Origin: Flagellimonas onchidii
Lineage (GTDB): Bacteria; Bacteroidota; Bacteroidia; Flavobacteriales; Flavobacteriaceae
Assembly (NCBI RefSeq): GCF_004804315.1
Contig: NZ_SRXX01000011.1
Span: forward strand, 95,536-159,535
Length of the DNA stretch: 64,000 bases
Reading direction: 5' to 3'
In this document: positions 8,538-17,661 of the stretch, one piece after another
How positions within the stretch are numbered: position 1 is the stretch's first letter
How the letters are laid out: every line of letters begins with the position of its first letter
Notes under the pieces: model-generated
Told to the model about the DNA's origin: nothing
Seen by the model: only the letters and a program-made list of their open reading frames with translations
The model's database searches: none
Position numbers and translations under genes: made by a program

Positions 8538-8649
8538 TCTAATTGGGCTGTGGACTGCGTTTGTGATTGTTATGGGTTGTGCGCAATAAATTTAAGGGAA
8601 TAAGTTCATTCCTATTATTCCCAGACTAAACATAAAGGGCTATTAGCTC

Positions 8650-9360
8650 TTATTCCTCAATAAACAAGTAATCCAATTTAAGGTTGTTGAACTCATTATT
8701 GAAGGCTTTGAGTTCATCACCCACCAGCTTATCAAACGTATCCAATTGTGATTTAATTTTGGCCGAAAGCTCATCTTTTACCGCAATGTCCTGTTCGGTT
8801 GGTGGAAAATCATCGATAGAGACCAAGCTATTTAAATGCCCCAATTTGTTGGTCAAACGAATGGGGAAATTCAAAGGGTCCTGTACACTTCGATTTTTAG
8901 TTTGGTAAAGAGCTTTTTCAATTTCCCCAAAATCTTCTTTCATCTTTTTGGCCTTCTCCACCAAATCCTTGGTTTGTTCATTGTCTTTATACTGCTTTAC
9001 AAAACCGTCCAATTGTTCATTGATTTTCCTAATCTTCTTAATGGATTGATGTGCTCTATCAATGGTTTCGTTAATGTCCGAAATGAAATCATATTGCTTT
9101 TGCATATCAACAACCGAAACCTCAGCTTTTGGGTCGGGAAGAATTTTAAATTCTTGAGTTTGATTAGAACCGTTCACATTTAAATGAACCTTATAATTTC
9201 CAGGAACAGCTTTGGCCCCATTTAGATTGGCCCACCAGAGAATCATTCCCTTCAATTTTTCTGCGCCTTTTCCACGGGTATCCCAAATGTGAGTATTTCC
9301 TCCCTTTTTCACTTTTAGCTTTTTGTCTTTTTTCGTGGCAAAGGTGCTGTAGTTGGCCAA
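8650..9360 (-). pseudogene. C-terminal part of the frameshifted sortilin/BNR protein
   Basis: Reading frame for the last 230 residues of the protein whose N-terminal 810 residues lie at 9315-11783. It holds the FlgD/Ig-like segment KVKKGGNTHIWDTRGKGAEK and a helical, Lys/Glu-rich tail ending LDYLFIEE. These frames match one protein of about 1050 residues with one base missing in the GGG at 9368-9366 (minus strand): adding a G gives KMNGDTLANYSTF and continuous reading. Expression from this frame alone is unlikely because it lacks a signal peptide. It may be a true mutation or a sequencing error. Confidence 0.75.
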
Positions 9361-11783
9361 AGTATCCCGTTCATTTTGGTATATGTTAGGCTGATGCTAT
9401 CCTTGTCCGATAGATCTTTCAAATAAAAATGAGTGATAACTCCATTAGGGTGGTTTTGTCCTGCTGTTTTTGAAGGCTCCTTGGCAGCGCTTCCTTTTGT
9501 GCGGTAACTATCTTTAGGTTGATAAAGCACTGCACCTGCTGTTTTTTTCGAAGCATCCAATTGATGTAATACTGTCAAATCATCAATCATCCAAACACTG
9601 CGTCCTTGGGTTGCCACAATTAAGTTGTCATCTTTGATGGCCAAATCTGTAATAGGAACAATGGGAAGGTTCAACTGAAACTTTTCCCAGTTTTGTCCAT
9701 CATTGAACGAAATGTACATTCCTGTTTCTGTTCCGGCATATAGCAACCCCCTCCGTTTTGGGTCTTCGCGAAGTGCCCTTGTAAAATGTTCGGCATTTAT
9801 CCCATTTGTGATTTTGCTCCATGTTTTTCCAAAATCCGTGGTCTTGTACAAATAGGGTTGAAAATCTCCCAGTTTATATCTGGTGGCAGCAACATAGCAA
9901 GTGCCTTCTTCAAAAACGGAAGGTTCTATGCAATTGATCATGTTCCATTCGGGCATATTTGGTGGGGTCACATTCTCCCAAGTTTTGCCACCATCCTTGG
10001 TTACATGAATCAAACCATCATCACTTCCAACCCAAATCAAGCCCTCTTTCAATGGACTTTCATTTGCCGCAAAAATGGTACAATAATATTCTACGCTGGT
10101 ATTATCCTGGGTAATAGGCCCACCACTCGAAACTAATTTTGTAGGATCGTTCCGGGTCAAATCCCCGCTTAGCACTTCCCAACTTTGACCTTCATTAGTA
10201 CTTAAATGCACATGATTGGAAAACGTGTATAATTTCTTCGGGTCATGTTTGCTAAAAATGATAGGGAAGTTCCATTGAAAACGATATTTCATCGCCTCGG
10301 CTCCATGCCCCATGGGGTTATCGGGCCAAACATTGATGCCTCTAACCGTGTTGTTTTTATGATTGACACGGGTCAAAAATCCATCATAGCTACCTCCGTA
10401 GACAATATCATTATTTGTCGGATCCACGGCAATATGCGCAGACTCTCCTCCCGCGGTTGGTTCCCAATCATCTTCACCGATAGAACCGTCATCGCTTCGG
10501 TGATTGATACGGATGGTCGAATTATCCTGTTGCGCCACATAAATTCGATAAGGAAAAGCATTGTCCGTAGTTACTCGATAAAATTGCGCCGTGGGCTGAT
10601 TATAATAAGTACTCCATGTCTCACCTCCGTCATACGTAACCTGAGCACCTCCATCATCCCCAATAATCATCCGCTTCGAATTTTCGGGAGCAATCCATAA
10701 ATCATGATGATCGCCGTGAGGAGCGTTGAAGGTATTGAAGGTTTTACCACCATCGGTAGACTTATGATAGCGGACATTCATCACGTAAACCACGTCTTCA
10801 TCTTCAGTGTCCGCATATACTCGAGTATAATACCAAGCTCGTTGCCTCAATTTGCGCTCACTGTTTACTTGGGTCCATTTTTTGCCTCCATCATCTGACC
10901 TATAAAGCCCCCCTTTTTCCTTGTTCTCCACAATAGCCCAAACCCTGTCGCTATTTTTAGGTGAAACCGCTACTCCAATGATTCCAAGTGTGTCTTTGGG
11001 AAAGCCTTCATTTTTTGAAATCTCGGTCCAAGTTTCGCCACTATCTGTGCTTTTCCAGAGTGCTGACCCATCCCCACCACTGCTCAAACTGTATGGAGTT
11101 CTTTTGGCCCTCCAAGTTGAAGCATACAAAATTCTTGGATTATTTGGGTCGAAAGTTAAATCAACGGCCCCTGCTTGATCATTCACAAAAAGTATTTGCC
11201 TCCAATTTTTTCCTCCATCTACACTCTTATAGATACCCCTTTCCTTAGTGGGCTTATAAATATTGCCTAAAACTGCGGCGTAAACGGTATTATAATCGGT
11301 AGGATGAATTCGGATTCGAGGTACGTGACGACTGTTTTTTAGTCCTGCAAATGTCCAAGTCTTCCCCGCGTTTTCGGTTTTCCAGATGCCATAACCACTA
11401 GAAACATTTCCGCGAAGTGTTTTTTCACCACCTCCAACATACATGACATTAGGGTCACTTTTGGCCACTTCGACCGCGCCAATACTTCCGCCAAAATAAC
11501 CATCGGAAATATTTTCCCAAGTACGACCCCCATTAGTAGTTTTCCATACCCCACCACCCGTGGCTCCAAAATAAAAGAGATTCGGTTTTCCAGGCACTCC
11601 GGTAACAGCAGCAGAACGACCCCCGCGAAAGGGGCCTACCAAGCGATACTCCAAACTGGAATACATTTCTTCGGGATATTCAGGACCAGATTGGGTTTTC
11701 TTTTTTCGTTGAGATTGAGAGGAAATGGCAAACAGACAAAGTGCCATCAATAGCACTCCGTTTTTGGAAAGCAATTGTTTCAT
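9315..11783 (-). pseudogene. Sortilin/VPS10 BNR-repeat secreted protein, N-terminal part
   Basis: 822 codons. A signal peptide (MKQLLSKNGVLLMALCLFAI) is followed by a series of Asp-box/BNR motifs such as SPDGGKTW-like DGGKNW, DSGETW, DGGKKW, DGGETW and DFGKTW. These are spaced 50-100 residues apart and predict two beta-propellers of the sortilin/VPS10-type family often annotated 'glycosyl hydrolase' in Bacteroidetes. Enzyme activity is not established for this family. Homologous chemistry continues in another frame at 9360-8650, so the last 20 residues here (WPTTAPLPRKKTKS) are out-of-frame. It lies 53 nt downstream of the subtilase gene and is probably cotranscribed with it. Confidence 0.8.
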
Positions 11784-11836
11784 TTTGTTTTAGAATTAGT
11801 CAGACCTAAATGTAGGGAAAAAGGAATGAACCATTA

Positions 11837-13438
11837 TCACCTAGAAACTTTCATTACTTTCTGAAAAGCCTGATATATATTTATAATGCTTCCTGTTTTG
11901 GATAGGGAATCAAACGGAACCAGAGGTGCGCTATCATCACCAGGTTTTTTTACCATTAAACTTAATTTGGTCCCTGATTCAAGAATAATGGTTTTAAGTT
12001 CTGATGCCGAAAGATGGGGAAAGTATGATTTCAGCAAAGCCGCCGTTCCTGCAACTATAGGACTTGCATAAGAAGTTCCTTCAGAAAATTGGTAAACACT
12101 TTTTACTTCTGTGGTATATATTTTTTCTCCAGGAGCGAAAACATCTACGGTCCTTTTTCCATAGTTTGAAAAAGAAGCAACAATTGTTGAATCCATGGAA
12201 GAGGTAATTGCTCCCACAGATAAAAAGTTATCTACAAATTCTTCACCCCCTATTTCATCATTTGGATAGTTCAATTCAATGTCGATGTTCTTATTTCCAT
12301 TACCAGATGACGAAACTAATAATACATCATGTACGGCTGCGTACCGAAAAGCATCTCGAACCCAGTCAGAATGAGATGAAAAGTACTTCCCCCAACTCAT
12401 ATTGATGACTTTTGCGCCATTGTCCACTGCATAACGGATGGCCAGTGCCACATCTTTGTCATATTCATCACCATCAGCTACCATAACCACAGGCATGATT
12501 TTTATATTGTTAGATATTCCTTTGATTCCCAGTCCATTGTTACGAGAAGCAGCAATAAGTCCAGTAACCCCAGTGGAATGTTGAAATTTCAATTCATTGT
12601 TTATCAAAATAGGATTTCCATAATATGCGTCGTCAATGTCTTCGGGATTTTCATCAAGCATTTTTCTAGCATCATCATCAACATCCAATGCCTTCAATTG
12701 GCTTTTAAAATAATCCTGTTGATCAATAAAGTCTTGTTCTGTAATCCCATAACGAAGCCCAATGCCCAACCACTTAAAGTACTTTTCCATCTCTGGAAAT
12801 TGAATTATTAGACTATCGATTGTCTCTACGGAATAGTTTTCATTTTTTGTGAAATAAGGAATTGTGTCTTTGGCTTTATAATAAAGTGCGTTTACAGAAT
12901 CTGCTTCCTTGATGTATGATTTTAAATCTGCCAATTCATTGTTCAATGTTTTATGTGCCTTTAAAAAAGTATAGTACTGATCTTTTTCTTGATTAGGAAT
13001 CTCTTTTTCATCCATAATACTGGCATACCTCGATTTGTACCTTCTTACTATTCTCGTGGGCTCCACAGATTGATGAAACAAGTCTTCACCTTTTCGGTTT
13101 CCTAGAAAATTCCAACCATTAACATCATCTATGTAACCATTGTGGTCATCATCGATCCCATTCCCAGGTATTTCATCAATATTTACCCAAAAACTTTCCT
13201 GCAAATCTTCGTGTAGCATATCAATTTTGGTATCCAATACGGCGACAACAACTTCTTGGCCTACAAGGTCTTTGATGAGTTCTTTATAAGTTCGCTCCAA
13301 TCCAATACCAGGAATGGAATCTTTTTCTAGGTCTTTACGCCACCAAGTTTTTAAATTTTCCTCATCAAGCACCTGCGCTGTTATTGAGGATGTTAAAAAG
13401 AAAAGGATTAAGAAAATTGTGTTTCCCTGAAAAAGCAA
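11837..13438 (-). CDS. Secreted subtilisin-like serine protease (S8)
   Basis: 533 residues with a signal peptide ending SITAQ. The catalytic triad is complete: Asp69 in VAVLDTKID, His287 in FQHSTGVTGLIAA, Ser456 in EGTSYASPIVAG, with the oxyanion Asn380 in SSSGNGN. The Asp and His are 218 residues apart, much further than in subtilisin, because of a charged helical insertion (about 110-260) that follows an acidic DDDHNGYIDD loop likely to bind calcium. The mature end stops soon after the Ser region, with no sorting domain. The frame lacks an ATG; TTG at 13438 fits the signal peptide. The sortilin-like gene follows after 53 nt. Confidence 0.87.
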   Translation of the reverse strand: MLFQGNTIFLILFFLTSSITAQVLDEENLKTWWRKDLEKDSIPGIGLERTYKELIKDLVGQEVVVAVLDTKIDMLHEDLQESFWVNIDEIPGNGIDDDHNGYIDDVNGWNFLGNRKGEDLFHQSVEPTRIVRRYKSRYASIMDEKEIPNQEKDQYYTFLKAHKTLNNELADLKSYIKEADSVNALYYKAKDTIPYFTKNENYSVETIDSLIIQFPEMEKYFKWLGIGLRYGITEQDFIDQQDYFKSQLKALDVDDDARKMLDENPEDIDDAYYGNPILINNELKFQHSTGVTGLIAASRNNGLGIKGISNNIKIMPVVMVADGDEYDKDVALAIRYAVDNGAKVINMSWGKYFSSHSDWVRDAFRYAAVHDVLLVSSSGNGNKNIDIELNYPNDEIGGEEFVDNFLSVGAITSSMDSTIVASFSNYGKRTVDVFAPGEKIYTTEVKSVYQFSEGTSYASPIVAGTAALLKSYFPHLSASELKTIILESGTKLSLMVKKPGDDSAPLVPFDSLSKTGSIINIYQAFQKVMKVSR

Positions 13439-13613
13439 TGATTTTCTATTTTGGATATTAAATTATTTGAGCATAAATGTAGGAAAAAAGAAACAGCACA
13501 GGTGCCTCCACAGTATTATTCTAACACCTTTAACTCATTCAAACGTACTGTTCCCTAATTTTTGGTTTTCTACTCATACGAACAATGCTAGCTTGGCCCA
13601 AAAGAACTTCGTT

Positions 13614-14312
13614 ATGAGTAAAATTTTAACCATCCCTAAGCCCTGTTCCGAAGACTGGAATAAAATGACACCAACCCAAAAAGGTGCATATTGCAAAAGC
13701 TGCCAAAAAGAAGTTGTGGATTTCACCACTATGTCCAAAACTATTTTAGCTCAAAAACTCTCTAAAGGGAATAATTTATGCGGACGCTTTAAAGCCAATC
13801 AATTAAACACTCCCTTACCCTCTATAGCTCGTTCAAGATTTCAACGAAATATGGCGTTGTTGGGCTATACTTCTCTTCTGGCAATTGGTTCACCTCTGGC
13901 CGCCCAAGAAGTTCCGTTTCAACAAACTTATCAAGTTGAGGAAGCTATCATTTTTGGGGTGGTAATTCCAGAATTATCTTCAAATGACCCAATAACCATT
14001 AAAGGAAATGTTGGTGATAGCTATAACCCTCTTCCAGGAGCCACAGTTTCCATAAAAGGAACTCAAATAAAAACCCAAACAGATTTTGATGGCAACTTTT
14101 TGATTTCACTTCCAAGGCAATTCCCTGATAAAAACGCTACGCTTATTATTTCCTCATTGGGGTATATGACTATTGAAAAAGTAATCTCCATCGAAACAGG
14201 TTTTGTGCAGGTCGCTTGTACCGAATTAGAAGAAGATATTATGGGCGAGTTAGTGATTGTTCGAAAACAAAATATCTTTAGGCGGTTCCTTAATTTATTC
14301 CGAAAAAAGTGA
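13614..14312 (+). CDS. Carboxypeptidase-regulatory-like domain protein
   Basis: 232 residues from the ATG at 13614; in-frame codons further upstream give no sensible protein. The N-terminal 65 residues hold CSEDWNKMTPTQKGAYCKSC, a Cys-rich motif common at the start of Bacteroidetes proteins of this type. A hydrophobic segment (GYTSLLAIGSPLAAQ, about 82-96) follows, then a CarboxypepD_reg-like domain with the hallmark NPLPGATVSIKGT and TDFDGNF (about 140-170). The C-terminus is basic (RRFLNLFRKK). Such proteins are envelope-associated, but the N-terminal Cys motif before the membrane segment implies a cytoplasmic head. Function unknown. Confidence 0.75.
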   Translation: MSKILTIPKPCSEDWNKMTPTQKGAYCKSCQKEVVDFTTMSKTILAQKLSKGNNLCGRFKANQLNTPLPSIARSRFQRNMALLGYTSLLAIGSPLAAQEVPFQQTYQVEEAIIFGVVIPELSSNDPITIKGNVGDSYNPLPGATVSIKGTQIKTQTDFDGNFLISLPRQFPDKNATLIISSLGYMTIEKVISIETGFVQVACTELEEDIMGELVIVRKQNIFRRFLNLFRKK

Positions 14313-14431
14313 GTCAACCTTAGAATTTCTGCTATGCTTTGTAACAATGTGGATAATTTTATACTAATCCATTGGAGGAAGTAACCTTCCAATTTCTTAC
14401 TTTAGAAACATTAACACAAAACACTATTACC

Positions 14432-15565
14432 ATGGATATTTTTAGCAAGATCAAAGAGAAACTCACTCACGAGTTTATTGATATTATAGAATGGCTCGAT
14501 TATACTGATGATACTATTGCCCATCGTTTCGAACGCTATCAAAATGAGATAAAAAACGGGGCCAAACTTATTGTTCGGGAAGGGCAGACGGCTGTTTTTG
14601 TCAATGAAGGACAATTGGCCGATGTCTTTACTCCTGGCACATACGACCTAACCACAAAAAACCTTCCCATTTTAGCCACCCTTAAGGGCTGGAAGTACGG
14701 ATTTAATTCCCCTTTTAAAGCAGAGGTCTATTTTGTGAATACGCATTTGTTTACCGATGAGAAATGGGGAACCAAAAACCCAATCACTTTAAGTGATGAC
14801 CGTTTCGGTTTAGTAGAAATTAGAGCTTTCGGAACCTATGCCTATAAAATCACAGATGCCGGAAAATTCATTATCGACATAGTCGGGACGGACAATAATT
14901 TCACCAATTTTGAAATCAACGAGCATCTAAAAAGTTTAATCGCTACTCGATTTACCGATACAGTTGGTGAAGCTAATCTTCCTATTGAATTATATGCCGC
15001 GAACACTTCGGAACTTTCAGAAACTTGTCAGGAAGTAATGGCTCCAGAATTCCTTTCGGTTGGAATCTCCTTGGAAAAATTCTATATCGAAAACGTTTCC
15101 ATGCCCGAAGATCTTAAAAAAGAAATCTTCGAGTACAGTCGTATAGACAAACTGGATCTGGACAAGTTGACCAAGTTCAAAACTGCCAAAGCCATCGAAG
15201 CTGCTGCCAAAAACGAAGGCGGAACGGCCGGTGCGGGAATGGGAATGGGAATGGGCTTTGTGCTCACGCAACAAATGGGTGGAATGATGAGTCCACAAAT
15301 GGGTGGAAATCAACAAATGCAACAAGCCAGTGCTCCTGTTCCTCCACCTATACCAGCTGCCGTTCAATATTTTTATGCTGTGAACGGTGCCCAACAAGGA
15401 CCGGTTTCCTTTGAACAACTGCAAGCTTTGTTTGCAGGTAGAACAATAAATAGGGACAGTTTAGTTTGGAAACAAGGCATGTCCAATTGGACAGCCTTAA
15501 AGGATGTAGAAGAACTAAAATCATTCTTGGGAGGAAATACTCCACCACCCTTGCCAAATTCTTAA
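14432..15565 (+). CDS. SPFH-domain protein with C-terminal GYF_2 domain
   Basis: 377 residues. Residues 1-260 are an SPFH (stomatin/prohibitin-like) 'virion core' domain with KLIVREGQTAVFVNEGQL and a helical tail EYSRIDKLDLDKL. A Gly/Met/Gln-rich linker GMGMGMG...QMGG follows, then a Pro-rich PVPPPIPAA stretch and a GYF_2-type domain (YFYAVNGAQQGPVSFEQL ... WKQGMSNWTAL). SPFH proteins build membrane scaffolds; GYF domains bind Pro-rich peptides. No transmembrane helix is seen. The next gene, a zinc-ribbon membrane protein, starts 3 nt after this stop, so they are translated from one transcript. The ATG at 14432 was chosen over an upstream in-frame start because homologous sequence begins MDIFSKIKE. 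Confidence 0.85.
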   Translation: MDIFSKIKEKLTHEFIDIIEWLDYTDDTIAHRFERYQNEIKNGAKLIVREGQTAVFVNEGQLADVFTPGTYDLTTKNLPILATLKGWKYGFNSPFKAEVYFVNTHLFTDEKWGTKNPITLSDDRFGLVEIRAFGTYAYKITDAGKFIIDIVGTDNNFTNFEINEHLKSLIATRFTDTVGEANLPIELYAANTSELSETCQEVMAPEFLSVGISLEKFYIENVSMPEDLKKEIFEYSRIDKLDLDKLTKFKTAKAIEAAAKNEGGTAGAGMGMGMGFVLTQQMGGMMSPQMGGNQQMQQASAPVPPPIPAAVQYFYAVNGAQQGPVSFEQLQALFAGRTINRDSLVWKQGMSNWTALKDVEELKSFLGGNTPPPLPNS

Positions 15566-15568
15566 TCT

Positions 15569-16657
15569 TTGGAGCCATCAATTCAAAAAACAGAACTTAA
15601 AAAGTCCTGTGTCAATTGTGGTGCAGAGCTCAAATACAAACCCGGGACCACCAACATCAGTTGTGAATATTGTGGCCACGAAGAGTCCATTACAATTGAT
15701 GAAAACGGATTTGAGGAGCTGGAACTGTACCCCTATTTACAGGAAATGGGTGCTCAAAAGCACAGTGAAGAGATTTCCATGCTTCATTGTAAAAACTGTG
15801 GTGCCAATCAACATGTAGAGGAGAATTACAAGTCACTGCATTGTGTCTATTGTAGTATGCCTTTAGTGATAGAGGATGCCTATAAAGAGGAATGGATCTT
15901 GCCAGGTGCAGTGCTTCCTTTTCAGGTTGAAAAAGAAAAATCTTTTCTCATTTTCAAAAAATGGGTAGACCGTTTATGGTGGGCTCCCAACAAATTAAAA
16001 AAAGCCGCCCTAGACCCCCAATTCACAAAAGGACTGTACTTACCCTACTGGACTTTTGATGCGAAACTCTCTGCTTCTTATACTGGACAACGAGGTGAAT
16101 ACTATTACGAAACTCGCAGAGTTAAAAATGCCCAAGGGAAGACGGTAACGCAACGTGTTAGAAAAACACGATGGTATCCCGCTTCAGGTCATGTTTCAGG
16201 TTTTGTAGATGACACTTTGATCGAAGCATCAAAGCAACGTTCGGGAAGAATCCCAAGTAAAATTGCCCATTGGAACTTAAAGCAACTTCAACCTTTCAAT
16301 AGTAGCTTCTTATCAGGTTTTGTTACCGAAAAGTATACAATTCCTTTAAAGCAAGGTCATTTACAGTCGAAAGAAGTCGCTCGAAACATTGCTGATCGAT
16401 GGTGTCGACAAGATATCGGCGGTGATACCCAAAGGGTATCCCATATGGACATGAAACTGTCCGAAGAGACTTTTAAGCACATTCTACTCCCTGTATATGT
16501 AAGTGCATATCTATATAATGGAAAAGAGTACAATTTCTTTATCAACGGAGAAAATGGCAAAATCTCTGGAACACGACCATACAGTTTTTGGAAGATTTTC
16601 CTCGCAGTAGTTATAGCACTTTCAATTTTTGCCTTATTTATTTTTTTAAAAGGATAG
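15569..16657 (+). CDS. Zinc-ribbon membrane protein, partner of the SPFH protein
   Basis: 362 residues. Two CX2C...CX2C zinc ribbons (CVNCGAEL..CEYCGHE about 15-38; CKNCGAN..CVYCSMP about 75-99) are followed by a domain with a conserved YLPYWTFDAKLSASYTG motif. One C-terminal transmembrane helix (about 340-359) anchors the protein. The frame has no early ATG; a TTG only 3 nt after the SPFH stop is the likely start, implying translational coupling. The fused pattern of zinc ribbon plus tail anchor suggests an adaptor at the membrane. No enzyme motif is seen. Confidence 0.78.
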   Translation: MEPSIQKTELKKSCVNCGAELKYKPGTTNISCEYCGHEESITIDENGFEELELYPYLQEMGAQKHSEEISMLHCKNCGANQHVEENYKSLHCVYCSMPLVIEDAYKEEWILPGAVLPFQVEKEKSFLIFKKWVDRLWWAPNKLKKAALDPQFTKGLYLPYWTFDAKLSASYTGQRGEYYYETRRVKNAQGKTVTQRVRKTRWYPASGHVSGFVDDTLIEASKQRSGRIPSKIAHWNLKQLQPFNSSFLSGFVTEKYTIPLKQGHLQSKEVARNIADRWCRQDIGGDTQRVSHMDMKLSEETFKHILLPVYVSAYLYNGKEYNFFINGENGKISGTRPYSFWKIFLAVVIALSIFALFIFLKG

Positions 16658-16746
16658 CTCTTTTAAATTACGCTCATTTAGTGACCCCCGTCTGGTTTTT
16701 TGTGTCCCAATAATAAATCAATAACACAACCTAAAAACCAATCTTT

Positions 16747-16953
16747 ATGTTTACCAAAACAACAAAGCCCGTCATTTTGGTGCTTGGTATACTTTCCATC
16801 ACCTGTAAAAACACTAAAAAAGAACAAGAAGATTTAAATCAAAAACTGGAACATATTCAAGCCATTGAAACTTCAATTGACTCCACAATCAAATCCGTCA
16901 ACGAAAAAGCGAAAGAATTGGAAGGCGTTATTTTGGAATTGGACAGTATTTAA
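16747..16953 (+). CDS. Small coiled-coil lipoprotein
   Basis: 68 residues. The N-terminus PVILVLGILSITCKN is a lipoprotein-type signal with Cys20. The mature 48 residues are charged and heptad-like (EQEDLNQKLEHIQAIETS and on), predicting a short coiled coil, as in Lpp-like or OmpA-associated spacers. The gene after it starts 17 nt downstream. I do not recognise a family. Confidence 0.6.
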   Translation: MFTKTTKPVILVLGILSITCKNTKKEQEDLNQKLEHIQAIETSIDSTIKSVNEKAKELEGVILELDSI

Positions 16954-16969
16954 TCTTCAAGAATACGCT

Positions 16970-17581
16970 ATGAAAACCACAACAACATTTACTTTTTTAT
17001 TCATGGTTGTCCTTTGCTTTGCGGCACCAAACAATGCGAATGGAAAGTCTTTTGGAAAAATGAAAATGACAACCCATATCAAAAGAAAAATAATACTGAA
17101 TCCTAGACCTTTACCGGTACAGGTTAGAAAAAGAAATCAAAATGATGGCCATATGAGTGACGACCGTATTGATAATGGTACAAATCGTGACGAAGCGAGT
17201 TGGATGGAAGGAACCATTACACCCAACCAAGGAAAAATCAACAAAGACGATATGTCACTACAGGAATTCGGTCAATTTCGTCTTCAACAGGTGACGGAAA
17301 AATTGAAAAACTCTGAATATATCTTGGAATATGACAAAGAAATTTTGCTCATTGGAAGAAAGGCACTTATAAAAGCAAAAAACAGAGTGCGAAACGCCAA
17401 GCAAAATGGAGAAAACCCAGAAATAATCTTAAATAAGGAAAAACAGTTAGCGACAATTGAACAAAAGTTGAATGATTTAGAACTTGCCATCGTAAGAGCA
17501 AAAGAAGTGATTAGGAAAAATGCCGAAACGCTTAAAAAAATGTCAAACGATAAAAAAGGTCATTCAGTAATTAGGCTTTAG
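16970..17581 (+). CDS. Secreted basic coiled-coil protein
   Basis: 203 residues from the ATG at 16970. A signal peptide (FTFLFMVVLCFAAPNNANG) is followed by a very basic, disordered segment (KRKIILNPRPLPVQVRKR). A long amphipathic helix of about 95 residues then runs from GQFRLQQVTEKL to the end and contains many Lys/Glu pairs. It follows the small coiled-coil lipoprotein after 17 nt, and both are predicted helical envelope proteins, so they may work together. Unrecognised family. Confidence 0.6.
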   Translation: MKTTTTFTFLFMVVLCFAAPNNANGKSFGKMKMTTHIKRKIILNPRPLPVQVRKRNQNDGHMSDDRIDNGTNRDEASWMEGTITPNQGKINKDDMSLQEFGQFRLQQVTEKLKNSEYILEYDKEILLIGRKALIKAKNRVRNAKQNGENPEIILNKEKQLATIEQKLNDLELAIVRAKEVIRKNAETLKKMSNDKKGHSVIRL

Positions 17582-17661
17582 GCACCTTCTATAACAGTTT
17601 AACATAAATTTTAATTCCTTAGGGTAATTATGGTTTAACTTGAGAAATCATAATCAAAGGC

